Source: Epiperipatus broadwayi (lineage: Eukaryota > Onychophora > Udeonychophora > Euonychophora > Peripatidae). Taken from it: a DNA stretch of 64,000 nt. The notes under the pieces were generated by a model that saw only the letters and a program-made list of their open reading frames with translations, was not told the origin of the DNA and made no database searches. Made by a program: the position numbers and the translations under genes. Position 1 is the first letter of the stretch. Every line of letters begins with the position of its first letter. This document shows positions 33,620 through 45,231 of the stretch, in pieces. The stretch is taken from assembly GCA_028023455.1 (NCBI GenBank), contig JAQFVV010006306.1:124001-188000 (forward strand), given 5' to 3'.

Positions 33620-34125
33620 ACAATTTATTCAAATTACTTCAAACTCTTTTTAGCAAGTCTTTATTTGTACATATATACACATACACCTACGTTTCGACTT
33701 TCCTGCAGTCTTCTTCAGAGCTATGATATAATGAACAAAGTAAAATAAAATACTTAACTATATAATACCAAGAAAAAGTGTAAATAATAAAAAACTAAAA
33801 ACAATATAAAATATATAAAAAAACTAATAAAACTGAAATAAATAATCAAACCCAAATAAAATAATCCAGTTAATATAAAATAAAATATACAACATAAATA
33901 GAAAATAAATATAAATTATACATGTGTATTCCTAATTGTATACATATATATATTCAAAGACAACTATTTATCTAAATATAATATCTATTTTTATTATTAA
34001 CAATCCTAATTATTTCTATTCTTTATAAACTTAAGGCTGCAGGTTAGTCGAAACGTAGGTGTATGTATATATGTTCAAATAAAGAGTTTTGCTAAAAAGT
34101 GTTTGAAGTGGTTTGGATAAATTGT
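33620..34125. mobile_element. Foldback element family F5, nested in LINE RT
   Basis: Inverted ends of about 90 bp begin ACAATTTATYCAAA and run through CTTTTTAGCAA and ACATACACCTACGTTTCGAC to CCTGCAG. On the minus strand the left arm reads CTGAAGA, a GACT/AGTC hairpin, GAAACGTA (33,691-33,718), which is the order of a hammerhead core but without a convincing stem I. The inner roughly 300 bp is A+T-rich and non-coding. It interrupts the LINE reading frame exactly, giving clear borders. Confidence 0.85.
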
Positions 34126-34660
34126 ATTTATAGGAAATTACAGCAAAATAAAGAAAAGTGTGATATTGGTAATATTAATAACAATGTTCTACAAAATCAA
34201 AGATATTTCCCTTTAAATATTCTTATTGTTATTTATAAATCTTTATGTGAATCTTTATAGAGATATGGATTTGCAACCTTTTCTAATATTAATAGATTAG
34301 TATTACTGCAAAAAGAATAATCTAATAGAAGAAAATTATATCAAAAAAGAAAAAAGTGGATACAAAAAGAATATTTTATTACTCAATCAACTTCTTGAAT
34401 ATATAATTATAGAGAAAAAAATTTTTGTCAGTACTTCAAAAAAAACTTATATAAAGCAATTTGATTTTATGTCTAAGAAAAACAGATATATACATAATTT
34501 CAAAATATTGCAATAAATGTGAAATTAAAATAAGAAATCATTATGTTTTTAAATTGTTCAGTAATTTACTTATTGAATTAAAAAGCTTGCAATATTATAA
34601 GGAATTAAAAAATCAAATTAAAAAATATATTAAAGAGAGGGAAAAGGGAAAAAATTAACT

Positions 34661-35728
34661 TAGTATATAGAAAACTATATGAGAGTATCTAATATTATAT
34701 AATCATTTTATTATATAATTAATATATTATTAAATGTAATTTGTTTTTATTATTATTAGCATATTTTATATTATGTTTAAAAGTAAAAGAAAATGTTAAA
34801 GGTACTTTGGTATTAAAGCTGCAACATAGGGGAGATAGGAGACCTTTTCACACCCACAATAAATGTGTAATGTCATAATGACATCAAATTGAAAGGAAAT
34901 AAACGCTGCAAGTATAGTGCCGAAATGTGTTTTTATCTTTATCAACGTGATTTTTTTTTTTTTTGCAATACATTGACATTTTCAGTTATTGTCCAGATTT
35001 TTTTTTGCCATACTTAACGATATAAAAGAAGTGGTTTTGCCAAGATAAAAACCTAATAAAAGTCTCATAATTAATATTGGTTTTTGTTCTTTTTTTTGGG
35101 GGGGGAGGGGTTAAGTTGTTTATAAAAAAAATGTTAATTAGTATTTCTGTTGAAAATCCCAGCATACTCTGCAATCAAGTGTTACATTTACGGAGGGGAA
35201 ATCTTTAGTAGAGATCTCCATTTTCTGTGGTAATATTAAATGTTTTGTTTCAAAGTGACAATTCTTGTTATATATTACACGGTAAATATCATATGAGTAT
35301 ACTTAATGTGTTTTTATAAATATTATTTAAAAACTAAAATCATTTACTGTTTTGTTGAGTAACAATTTTTTTGTGTAATGGTATCATTTCATTAAGATCG
35401 CAAATCACTTTTTTTTTGATTGGGAATGTTGTTCTTTAAAAGTTGTTAGTGTGAAAGTTAGTAAATGTCTTTTTATAAATATTATTTAAAAACCCAAAAT
35501 GATTTACTGTTTGTTTAATGCGTATTTAAACTAACAATTTTTTTTGTGTAAAGCCATCATTTCTTTAAAATCGCAAATCACATTTTTTTTTTTATTTCAA
35601 ATGTCGTTCTTAAAAGTTGTTAAGTGTCCAAGTCTTACATACTTGAATGTCTTGTTCAAAATTATACATTTCATATTGAAAATGATAAATATTTTTATTA
35701 TGTTTTTATTTTTATTTATTTTTAGTCC
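34661..35728. other. Intron sequence without recognised features
   Basis: A+T-rich DNA with a G-run near 35,099-35,110. Two loosely similar segments (about 35,300-35,400 and 35,470-35,580, both with TTTTTATAAATATTATTTAA) suggest an old duplication of about 155 bp. Confidence 0.45.
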
Positions 35729-36013
35729 TGCAACATGCAGCATGTATTAGACCTACTGCGCCTGTTCACATTAATATCCCGATAACTTTGTAAATCTTGC
35801 CAAAATACCACATACAATATCCTTGTACACATTTTCTTTTGCCAAAAAAAGTCTTGTACAAGATCCGTGTACACATTTTTTTTTTGCCAAAAAAAATCAT
35901 GTACAAGATCCATGTACACGTTATTTTGGTCAGATCATAAGATTACAAAGTTATCAGCGGATTGATATGAATGTCAACAGGCGCAGTAGGTCTTATACAT
36001 ACTCTGTGTTGCA
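35729..36013. mobile_element. MITE with about 60-bp TIRs and internal repeats
   Basis: The inverted ends contain TGCAACA, ATGTATWAGACCTACTGCGC and CTGTTSACATT. The interior has direct repeats of TTTTTGCCAAAAAAA flanked by CTTGTACAAGATCC palindromes. Two 65-codon open frames on opposite strands are by-products of this structure. Length is 285 bp; no coding capacity. Confidence 0.85.
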
Positions 36014-36719
36014 CCTCTAATACCAGAATACCAAGATTTGTTAATGTATCAAATTTTGTATATGAAATGCGTATATGCACCCTCTTACATTTTAGTTAAC
36101 ACATGTATGTTTTATGCAATAATTGTATAGCTAAATATTTAATATTTTGAATGCAAATATAATTATTGCATAAATCATATTTTATATTGTTGTAGATAAA
36201 TGAAACCATTATATTTTCTATAGAAAATTATAATAAAATCATCTCATGAATAGATTATTCTTTATGTGAATTTTTTTTTAATTGCTTTTTAATTTTTAAT
36301 ATTCTGTAAATGATCTATTTTTATATTTTTGAGAATGCTTGAGTCTAGACAATTTAGTAGTTATTTCATTTTTATTTTATAACTGTTTTGCTATATTTAA
36401 TATTTTTATTATAATATTTGGTTTGAATCGCTTGACATTCATTCTTGATTCATCTTATCATATGTGCCTATATGTAGACTAACAACTCATAATTAAGTTT
36501 AATGTTATTTTTGTTAAGTGAATCTTTTATGCTCACAGAAAATTACTGGTATGAATGAGAACTGTACACATGAAATGGGTATATTCCATGATTTAAATCT
36601 GATTACTAGTATATGCCACAATGTTCCATTTAAATGTATGTATACATAGATGCATATATTCAACATATTTTTTCATCAAGATTGACTTTTTTGTGTATGT
36701 AATTTATTTATATCTAATA
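36014..36719. other. Intron sequence without recognised features
   Basis: A+T-rich DNA. Nothing was recognised. Confidence 0.5.
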
Positions 36720-37665
36720 CACCTGGGTCTTGTTTTATGCGATAGATAGGTTTCACAGAAAACCCGCATTTAAAAAAATCGCACAAAAATAGACTTAACT
36801 TACCTTGAAAAATGGGGGATAGGGTCTGTAATTTTCAGAATTCGCATGAAAGCAAAGCAAAAAGAAAAATTACTTTAAGATTCATATTAAAAAAATAAGC
36901 AAATAAAGTATGACTAATAAAAAATTTCAAATATTTAAAAAAAAATACAAGACAAACTTTTTTTATTTTTTTTATTAACTACAATATTTAATTTTACATT
37001 TTTCATACATATTTCAATCATTAACGCTAGCGTTCGTTTGTAAACTGGAAAGAAATCAGATTTGATGTGATGTATTGTAGCTTCTCCTTAAACGAAGTGA
37101 AGAATCTCTCAGCAATTATGCCCAGAGAAACCTGTTAGCCACTTTATTTTTATTCGTGATGTGATGTAAAATTAGTGCCACTTTCAGTCTTGTGCTGTGA
37201 TAATGGTTTTCTGTTTCTATATTTAAAAAATGAGATCGAAATCAAAATAAAAAGATTATACATTATCATTAGAAAGATTATTTTCAATTTATAAAATCTT
37301 CATTTTTTTATTTTAAAAATCTAAAAAATTATTTATTTCTGTTATATATAACAAAATATACATTTTAAAAGTTTAATTTTTTTTAATATTTATTGCGATA
37401 TTTTTATTCATTAGTATAAATAGGTTATTTACATAGAAGCTAAATTACTAAATACAGTTTCAGGCCATATTCACATTAGCTGCTAATATAACGTTATATT
37501 TTTGAAAAAAAAAAAAAAGTATTTCAAGTGAAAATAAGTTATTAATAATTTAAATTTCTTGATATTTAATAAATTTAGTGAAATATGAAAGTTATTAAGA
37601 AGAAACATGAATCGCATAACTTCAAAATCGCATTAAAATAATCCGCATAAAACGAGACCCAGGTG
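36720..37665. mobile_element. Non-autonomous mariner-type element, copy 2
   Basis: This is the second copy of the element at 5,829-6,714, with ends CACCTGGGTCTTGTTTTATG and the inverse of CACCTGGGTCTCGTTTTATG, flanked by TA on both sides. It aligns along most of its length and contains a nested 95-bp LINE tail at 37,062-37,156. Shared segments include GAAACATGAATCGCATAACT near the right end. Confidence 0.85.
37062..37156 (-). mobile_element. Very short LINE L-CKLC 3' insertion
   Basis: On the minus strand, only the final L-CKLC 3' UTR is present (GTGGCTAACAGGTTTCTCTG to CATCACATCA). Comparison with copy 1 of the host element shows it as an insertion between CAGATT and CGTGATGTGATG, with short repeated flanks consistent with target duplication. 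Confidence 0.82.
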
Positions 37666-38362
37666 TATGTTTATTTTACTCAGAAATATTTGATTTTCAA
37701 TCATATATATATATTGAAACGGTTACACCTGTTTCACCTATTATCTTTGATAATAGTATATATTTGTTGTACTCAGATGGCGTGTATTTCTTAAATTTTA
37801 AAAACTTTGCTTATAATATTGCGAGTATGTGCGTATATAATCGTCCTTAAAATTTATAAATATAAAATTACAATCTCAAATATTTATATACGAGCATATT
37901 CCTTTAGATTTGTTCAAACTGAAATAAACATAACTGTATAATTAATTTATCTATATAGCAGCATAATTTAAATTTATAATATTACTTAGTTTTCAATATT
38001 TCTTTCTAAATAATTATTTAAGTCAGTATTCATTTTGACTAATTCCAAGTTTTCAATTCTTTTGTTTGCTTAAAATTACAAGCAGAAAGTTTTATCAGTT
38101 TTAACACTTCGTTCTAAAAATAAATCTTTAGCCAAAATTTGACCTATTTAAAAATTATAACCAAGACCAATTATAATATTCAGTCAGGCATAAATCTATA
38201 CAAAATCTATACAAATTGCCTGTGACCATTCTCTTAAAAATATATATCTTTTAAAACTGACGTCAATTAAAACAATAGAGCCTTTCCATGTCCAGATTTA
38301 GATATACTTAATATTTTACTAACTGGATATTTGGTTAAAGGCTAGTTTGAACTAGTCATCTT
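37666..38362. other. Intron sequence without recognised features
   Basis: A+T-rich DNA. Nothing was recognised. Confidence 0.5.
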
Positions 38363-39329
38363 GTGATGTGGCATGACTCAAAGTAGGAGGTTACTTCTGT
38401 CAAAAATACAGCATAAAAAGGGGCCCAAAATAGCCACCAAGTCTCTAACCTAGCCTCTTCCATCATCTATCATCATCCGTGTAAATTTTTTTCTGTTGCT
38501 GAGAAATTTGTGCTTGCTGCCAAATTTTATTTCCGAAGACCCGAGTTAACTAAGAAAACTGTTCCTGCCGTTTAGACTGCTAAATCTAAAAAAAACCATC
38601 ATCCAAGCTGCTATAAAATGACCGTTGGCTAGAAGACACAGAGACAGCCGTTTGCTCTTCCACGAGCGGCTACCGATGACAGAAAACCTCCACCATGCCC
38701 ATCACTGTAAGAAAGATGTACCCGAGAGACCAGAGATTGCCTGACCAGAGAAATGGAGAAAGCTGCCACCGAGATAAATTCACGAAGTTACATCCAGACT
38801 AAAACCTAAGAGAAGCCCAGCCTGACTGAATATAAAGAGAAGCGCAATGAACAAGGCCTTAAAGACTTTCCGGTAAATCCTTTCTACAAAATATTACATT
38901 TCCTAACTAAAACGTATACTAAATGAAAGCTAGCTAAATAAATCACATAATTTATAATATTTCTAAATGTTCCACTAAAATGTTTATCGTAAAATGGTTT
39001 AAATCTTAGAACACACTCAATTCTTGCTTGATCATTAATAACTTTAAGTAGGCGTTGATCATTAATAATTTAAATAATCACACACATCTAGTTTCTATAA
39101 AACCATACTATAAATTTTTATGTCTAAATTATTATCTTATCGATCATTTTATGCAATTCTTATATTTTAAGTTCATGTTTATTGATTTATGCTGTGTTTT
39201 TATCAGAACGGAGTCTGGTGTGTTAATAAATTATTGGGGGGAAGGGAGTGAGCAATTACTTTTATTATATCAATATTGCGATATAAAGAATATAGCTAAG
39301 ACTCTTTTCTGAATTATATTTGTGATAGA

Positions 39330-39900
39330 GTGAATCGAACAAATTATTTAAAATCTTTTACTAAAGTTATTTAAAAATGTATATTTGCTTATATTATTTA
39401 AAACGCATCTTTTCTCAAATTATTTAAAATCTTTTGATAAACTTATTTAAAGATGTATATTTGCGTATATTATTTAAAACGCATCTTTTCCCAAGTTAAT
39501 TGAAAATGAAAATGTTTCGCTAAAGTTATTTAAAAGGTATCTTTAGCGTCTATTATTTAAAACGCATCTTTTCTAAAGATTATATAAAATGAAGATGTTT
39601 ACTAAAGTTAGTTAAAACGTATATATTGCGTATGCTATTTAAAACGCAGATTTTGCCCAAGTTATTTAAGAATTATATTTGCGTAAGTGATTTAAAATAT
39701 GTATCTTGTCAGTTATTTGAAAAAGTATATTTCACGCAAGCTATTTAGAATATAGATTTGCATTCGTTAGTTAAAACTCATTTTTCATTATTAATAAGAT
39801 CTATTTTGACGAATTATTTAAGATGTGTAATTTACTTAAACATCAATAATTTGCGTGAGCTATTTTATAACTCACATTTTATTATTTAACAACCAGTTTG
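39330..39900. repeat. Degenerate tandem array based on TTATTTAAAACGCATCTTTT
   Basis: The motif ATTATTTAAAAYGCATCTTTT recurs every 40-90 bp (for example 39,398, 39,469 and 39,553), alternating with CTAAAGTTATTTAAAA and GTATATTTGCGTA. The core is a TTATTTAAA word spaced about 40 bp apart. Towards 39,900 it fades out. Confidence 0.7.
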
Positions 39901-40157
39901 CTATAACTTCGTTTAATTAGAGGATAAGTAACTATACAGAAAACCTTAAATCAGATTCTCATTATCGCCTTTAGCGCATAATTTAATAAGCTCATTTATG
40001 AACTGACCGGTGGTAGTAGCGCTGAAGAAGCTAAGATTTTGGCGTAATTAAATTTATTAAATATTAATTTAGCGTTGCGAATGTATTGCTAATTTGCATA
40101 AAAATGCATATCTACTTGCTATGTCTATAATGGCCTATCTCAAGATTGTTCCACGTC

Positions 40158-40235
40158 CAGGCACGCCTCGAAAGTTTAGGCCACGGCGACAGTTCTTCGT
40201 ATTTCGTCAAGTCACGCCTCGAAAGTTTAGGCAAA
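40158..40235. repeat. Two direct copies of a 20-bp G+C-rich word
   Basis: CACGCCTCGAAAGTTTAGGC occurs twice about 50 bp apart (about 40,161 and 40,213) in a G+C-richer stretch, each followed by a short variable region and GTGAC or GCGAC. No function is known. Confidence 0.7.
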
Positions 40236-41273
40236 TGTGACATTTATTCTTGTATAACGAAACCAAAGCGTTTCCAAAGGGCTCATTAGCCAATCTTCTG
40301 TTCTTAATAAAAAGGCCTCTTCCATTGTAGCAAGCAGATCGGTTAGGGAACCGTTTACTAGGTAATAAACCCCATTAAGAATGCATTCGAGCCGCACTTA
40401 TCTGATAGTATAGTTTCTAACGCACTAGAATCTGACGTTCCCCTGCCACCACATCTCAGTTCAGTTTCCCTAGAAAGTGACTTCGGCTTTGATCCGACCT
40501 AGAATCTGAGTTAATGCGTTTATTATCAATATGGTATAACAATATTATATCACGCAAATATCTATAATATGATTTTGAATATATTTATAATATAATCTTA
40601 AACTTAGTCATTATAATATTTTAAACTTGGCAACAATGATATAATCTTCAACGTATTAGTAATATCTAGCATTTATCCATCAACTCGATTACTCTAGCTC
40701 ACTATAACCGATTTCAAACATATAAAACATGGCATGAATTACAACATGAAAGATGACATAAGCTTACTAAGAGTCTATTGCTTTGTACTATTATTTTATA
40801 CCCTGAGAAAACATACTCAATACTTTGTAATAATATTGTTTTATAACTCTGAGCATGCATTCATTGCTTTGTATTATTATTTATAACCCTGAGAATCCAC
40901 TCACCTGAGTGTGAGCTAGCTGTACACAACCTACTATGCTTGAGTATTTATTGTTATATTAAATTTATGAAATATAAATTTGTCTCAGTCTCATTACTTG
41001 CTCATTATCTTATGAATCACTAGTTAAGTTATCTAATATATATAATAGGGGGGATGTCTCATGTTTTACTGCTTTGCTATTGCTGGAACGTGATCAAAGA
41101 GATATCGAGTGTAACCTCATGCATGTCATTCGCGATGTGTTGACTTGGAAGCACGAGTGAGAGAGTTGAGGTGTGATCAGACGTAGGGTATTACTATCCC
41201 GACTTGGTCAGCTTTTGGTTCTCTGGCTTGGACTCTCAGTCTGTTGAGCAAATGTACAAACCTGACCGTTACA

Positions 41274-41925
41274 ATATAATTTATACATAAATCATTTATT
41301 AAGTTTAATATGGTACACATTTTTTGTTGTTGTTGTTTATACTTGATAAAACCTGAAGATCATTCTTTTACATTTCAATTATCTTTTGATAACTTTGGTA
41401 TGAGAAACAACAAATTTTAATAATTTCTATAATTGATGTAATAGATTTAAACGTTAGTTATTACATTTTGCCTTTTTTTTTTTTAATGAAAAAACAACAT
41501 AAATTTAGCAAATGAAATTAGTGTAAAAAATAAAATATTTTTTTAAATAAAAAAAGATATTAATATACAGAAATAGTAATCAAAACAAAAGAAAAAAAAA
41601 CATTTAACCTTCACTCTAAAAAATGTATTTTAATAAATAAAAAAAAATTCTCTGAAAAATGTATATAGTTAAAATGTAATTCATTGAAGTATAATTTCAA
41701 ATAATGAACACTTCCTTTGAAATATTAAATTCATCTTTTTTTTTTTTTAAATATGTCATAGCATCGGCCGAAGACGCAAAAATCATACAATTTTCATTTT
41801 TCTTACACACTTAAACAATATTATTTTTTTATCAAACTTTATTCTTACAGTTTCAACTGTTCTGCAGGTGTCATCAAGGTTACAATATCCAAATATATAA
41901 TCATAACAATTATAAAAATAGGGAA
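41274..41925. other. Intron sequence without recognised features
   Basis: A+T-rich DNA with homopolymers. Nothing was recognised except the short C+G-containing block near 41,760. Confidence 0.45.
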
Positions 41926-42060
41926 TTTGAACTCAGACGTTCAAATACCAGTCAACAATCTACACTATCTCATATCGCTAATATACATGAACACTGATTA
42001 TATGTGTGTGGGAGACGATAATCTGGTCCAACTGATGAGTGCTGGTTTAGCACAAAATAC
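41926..42060 (+). mobile_element. F2 element, left half, split by insertion
   Basis: This is an F2 copy with parts of an inverted dimer. The minus-oriented part (GAACTCAGACGTTCAAATAC to ATATGTGTGTGGGAGACGAT) is followed by a plus-oriented hammerhead half: GGTCCAA, CTGATGA (42,032-42,038), GTGCT-GGTTT-AGCAC, AAAATAC. The rest of this arm resumes at 44,284, after the 2.2 kb insertion. GAAA is changed to AAAA. Confidence 0.8.
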
Positions 42061-42063
42061 ATC

Positions 42064-44283
42064 TTGAACCAGATTGATATCCGATTCAAGGGTTTTACTG
42101 CCAAAATCAAAAACTTAATTTTTGTTAAATCTTATCTAATGTTAAAATTTTTATTATTTAAAAAGAGTACGTGTATTAAAACACCTACTCATTTATATTT
42201 AGAATAGATCATTTTAATATTTATAAAATTGTTTTTAAAATAGTTTTCTGATACAGCTTGTTTTTACTTTTTTTTTTTTTTAATCAATTTGATTAAAAAC
42301 AAGTTGGCTAGCTAATTACATTCCTGTTGCTTTTGTATTAATCATTTTAAAGTTCATTCTAAAAGCAGAGATTTAATTGTTTTGTTTTTTTTATAATCCC
42401 TGGATAGAATTCTTAAATTAGATTGAGCTGGGGATTAATATTTGTCCTGCCTAAGGCATAGAATTTGACAAGGAAAGTGTTTCACGGAAAATGGAGTGAG
42501 GTATAAATAGCCCGCAAATTTGGAGAGTTAGTTGTTACTTATTCTTAACTAGACAAGCTGTTTCTCAAGTGAAAGTCCGTATTCTTTTACGCACTTTGAT
42601 TGCAGCCTGTTGTGATCCAGAGTTTTGGTAGCAATTCCGACATTTAAATTCTTCAAAAAAAATTCACAGTTGTTAAAATCCTTTTGCTTTCAACAAGATG
42701 TCGAATACTGTACGTGTTGTCATCACCAAAATGGCATGCTAACTTAACAAAGGATGGATCCCTAACTTCCAAATCTGCTCCAGTCGTGCCATGAACATCT
42801 AGAACTGGAACTCTATACCTCTATCTTGCCGTCATCAAAGGATTTGAAAAATGAACTAAAATAATAGTGTGCACTCTACATGAACGTTGTTTTACCATAA
42901 GGTAACTATTTTCTTTTATTCTTTCCAGGGTAAATTTCTTTTCATTAAATCTCCACTCAATCTAATTATAAATCTGTATTCCTAAGCAATATTTAGCCTC
43001 ATATTTAATATTTGTTTTGTTTTCTTGTATTTTGTAGTGTGTCTTGGAATCTTTGTTTTAAGATTCCAAGTTTGCTTTCAGTTTTTGTTTATTGGAGAAT
43101 GACAAGTGAGTTTTTATATTTTTATGCCTAACTTTTTTTAAATGCTTTAGCAGTCGTGTGTATTTTAAATGCTTACCTGTAATTTTTTTAGTAGCTAATA
43201 ATTGATTTTAAATACTGTGTTTGCACTTTTGCAAACCACCAAAAATCTTTTGGCTGGTGACTTTATTGTCCTGGTTTTCCACTGATGGGGATTTCGTGTC
43301 TTCATTTCTTATATCTCTGAAAGCGGAAACTAGAATTGTTTTTCTTTGTAATTTTATAAGTCACCAGCAGGAAGATAATATTTATCGCTTTGTAAATTAC
43401 AGGTGAGAGAGACTCTCGTTCTGCTAAAGTTTTTAAAACTTTAATATTTTCGTACTCATGTGCACTCTCCCATAGATTTATTTTGTATTTACTTGTAGCT
43501 TTAAATTTATCAGAGTGTGTACTCAGAACTTGTTTCATAAATTTATTTCTTAATTATAATTATTTGTAATTCATTTTCTTTAATTGCTGGGGCAGACATA
43601 ACTGGTTTTCTAATGATTTACTTGTCTCCTATTGAGACCTTTACTTATTATTAGTTTTAGCCAATTTGTTTGGTTGGGAATTTGCCAGTTAATTTTCTGT
43701 TTTCCTTTTTTTTTTGTTTGTTCTTGAGGTAAATCAATCCATCTTTACTTTAAACGTAGTATAAGATGCAGCTTCCACTGGCATATGGTGTTCTTTGTCC
43801 CGACACATTTTCTGGGCCTAGAAAAAGCTCGCCGGCGCTGGTTTCATTGATTCCAAGAACGTATTGTTTAAGTATCTGTGAATGGGAAAGACAATGTTTG
43901 GGTGAATCCCCTGCTGAATGAAATTTGCTTCCCCCCTTTACAATTCATTATTAGAAGATCAGTAGGTCTGCCAGAGCATTGCGTTTAGTCTTGATGGTAC
44001 ACGCCTGAGCTAATCCTATTTGTTAACTTATAAACTTTTCTTATAAGTCTTCTCTTAATAAAATTTTTTTAAAAATTTGTTTAAACTTAATTTGGCTGAC
44101 GTTTGTCTTAGTGCTTTTGTTTCTCAATTGTCTAAACAATTTTAAGATCTCTTGTTTTTCCCTGAGTCTAGTCGGCTCAAACCATCATCATCATCCATTC
44201 TGATCACAGTAAATAAATTTTTCCAGATACGTAGTGATCTGGTGGCACCCTCTGTGTCAGGATGGATTGAATGTCCGGTAGAG
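42064..44283 (+). mobile_element. LTR-like 2.2 kb element, copy 1
   Basis: Its borders are defined because it splits an F2 element within the hammerhead stem III. It starts TGAACCAGATTGATATCCGA and shares its sequence order with 60,249-62,277 over about 2 kb. It has a TATA box (42,501-42,510) and an initiator-like GGAGAGTTAGTTGTTACTTA. The G+C-rich block AGCTCGCCGGCGCTGGTTTC lies near 43,829. It ends TCACAGTAAATAAATTTTTCC, after which copy 1 alone has GATCTGGTGGCACC..., where TGGTGGCA could be a tRNA-Leu-type primer site. That would make it a single LTR plus leader. No coding frame was found. Confidence 0.6.
42501..42545 (+). promoter_or_regulatory. TATA box and start region of the LTR-like element
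   Basis: GAGGTATAAATAGCCC is followed about 20-30 bp later by TTGGAGAGTTAGTTGTTACT. The same arrangement is kept in copy 2 at 60,696-60,740, which supports a real Pol II core promoter of the element. Confidence 0.6.
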
Positions 44284-44400
44284 TATATTGGTGATTATTT
44301 ATCTTTTTGACATGTATATGGTCATGTGTATCAGTGATATGAGATAGTGTGGATAGTTGATGGGTACTTGAAAGTTGAGTTCAAAGCCCCTATATTTACA
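44284..44400 (+). mobile_element. F2 element, right half
   Basis: This continues the arm broken at 42,060: TATATTGGTGATTATTTATC, GGTCATGTGTATCAGTGATA, GAGATAGTGTGGATAG, then a B-box-like TTGAGTTCAAAGCCCC. Joined across the insertion, the order equals the right arm at 12,046-12,176. Confidence 0.8.
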
Positions 44401-44870
44401 ATTAGGCTCCTGGTATGTGAAGAGTGCCTGTAACATTTCAAATATTTAATCATACAAATATTACATTTTATACACATATATGTATGCATAATCAACATAC
44501 ATCCTTAATCTGACTTATATGTCATTTTATTTATTTTACTTTTACTAATTTTAATTTTTTACATTTATTTAATTATTTCACACCTGTTTACTATAATTTT
44601 TACAACTTTTTAAAAAAAATTGTAACTTAAAATTCTACTATTTATTACATATTATTTTTAGTATTATCTTTTTTACTTATATTCTTTTTTACTAAAAACA
44701 TTTTAAATTACTCTAACCTTTTTTATATATTTATATTTTTTTATTTCACATTTTAATTAACTAATAACTTGTACTTTACTAATTACTCACCTCTTTAAAA
44801 TCTACTCTTTTCATATCTTATTTATAAAATGGAATAAAATGATATTATACAATGGATTTATGTTGATTAT
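44401..44870. other. Intron sequence without recognised features
   Basis: Very A+T-rich DNA. Nothing was recognised. Confidence 0.45.
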
Positions 44871-45231
44871 ATATATGTGTGTGTGTATAAAATGTATGGA
44901 GAGTGCATGTTAGGAGTAACAAGAAAAACACAATATATGGGTAAGAGAACAAGGAGATGTTTACTGACGTCATTGAAAAAATTAAAAGACTGAAGTGGAG
45001 TTGGGCTGGACATATTGCTAGAAGATATGATAATAGATGGACAATTGAAATTTTAAACTGCATTCCAAGAGATTGTAAAAGATCCAGAAAGAGACCACAT
45101 GTGAGATAGATGGATGAAATAAGGTGTGCAAGGGTGATGTGGAGAAGAGAAGCTAAAAATTGGAAGATGGATCGAGCTTGGAGAGACCATCCTGCAGTAG
45201 ATTGATAATGATTGATGATGATGATGATAAA
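44871..45231 (+). mobile_element. RTE-clade LINE, 3' fragment
   Basis: Broken frames encode the RTE C-terminal signature: CMLGVTRK, then KLKWSWAGHIARRYDNRWTI, EILNCIPRDCKRSRKRPHVR and MDEIRCARVMWRREAKNW, ending in a (GAT)n tail (TTGATGATGATGATGA near 45,210-45,230). Simple GAT-type tails are usual for RTE elements. A stop interrupts VR*MDEI. Confidence 0.82.

Larger units (their letters stand above)
32840..34660 (+). pseudogene. LINE (Jockey/CR1-like) reverse transcriptase relic with nested foldback
   Basis: Pieces in changing frames follow a non-LTR RT in order: YGFIERGNTTMLLQNFTDKI, a decayed LSKAFD-like motif A (KPFDIFQHKH), LYGVPQHFILTTLLFLIFIS (from GVPQGSILGPLLF), a YADDIVIVSVNKGVD motif C split by a stop, and RYLGIMVDEKVS. 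The coding text stops at 33,619, where a 506-bp foldback is inserted, and resumes after 34,125 with IYKSLCESLYRYGFATFSN and LQKE. The 65-codon frame at 34,461-34,658 is probably the C-terminus. Many stops are present. Confidence 0.8.
38363..41273 (+). mobile_element. Possible non-autonomous LTR-type element or fragment
   Basis: This block differs from its surroundings. It has a TATA-like GCATAAAAAGGGG (38,402-38,414), a G+C-richer non-coding segment (38,450-38,880), a tandem array (39,330-39,900), and another G+C-richer segment (40,130-40,520). A purine run AATAGGGGGGA (41,044-41,054) is directly followed by TGTCTCATG, and about 215 bp later the sequence ends GACCGTTACA. A polypurine tract followed by TG...CA is what a 3' LTR looks like. 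However, no matching left LTR, primer site or pol coding was found, so the assignment is tentative. Confidence 0.35.

Noticed and set aside
35722-36020. Two overlapping 65-codon ORFs on opposite strands
   Set aside because: They mirror each other because they lie in the TIRs of one MITE.
43281-43310. Additional hammerhead at ACTGATGGGGATTTCGTG
   Set aside because: The CTGATGG and ATTTCG order does not give CTGANGA, stem II and GAAA in the right register.
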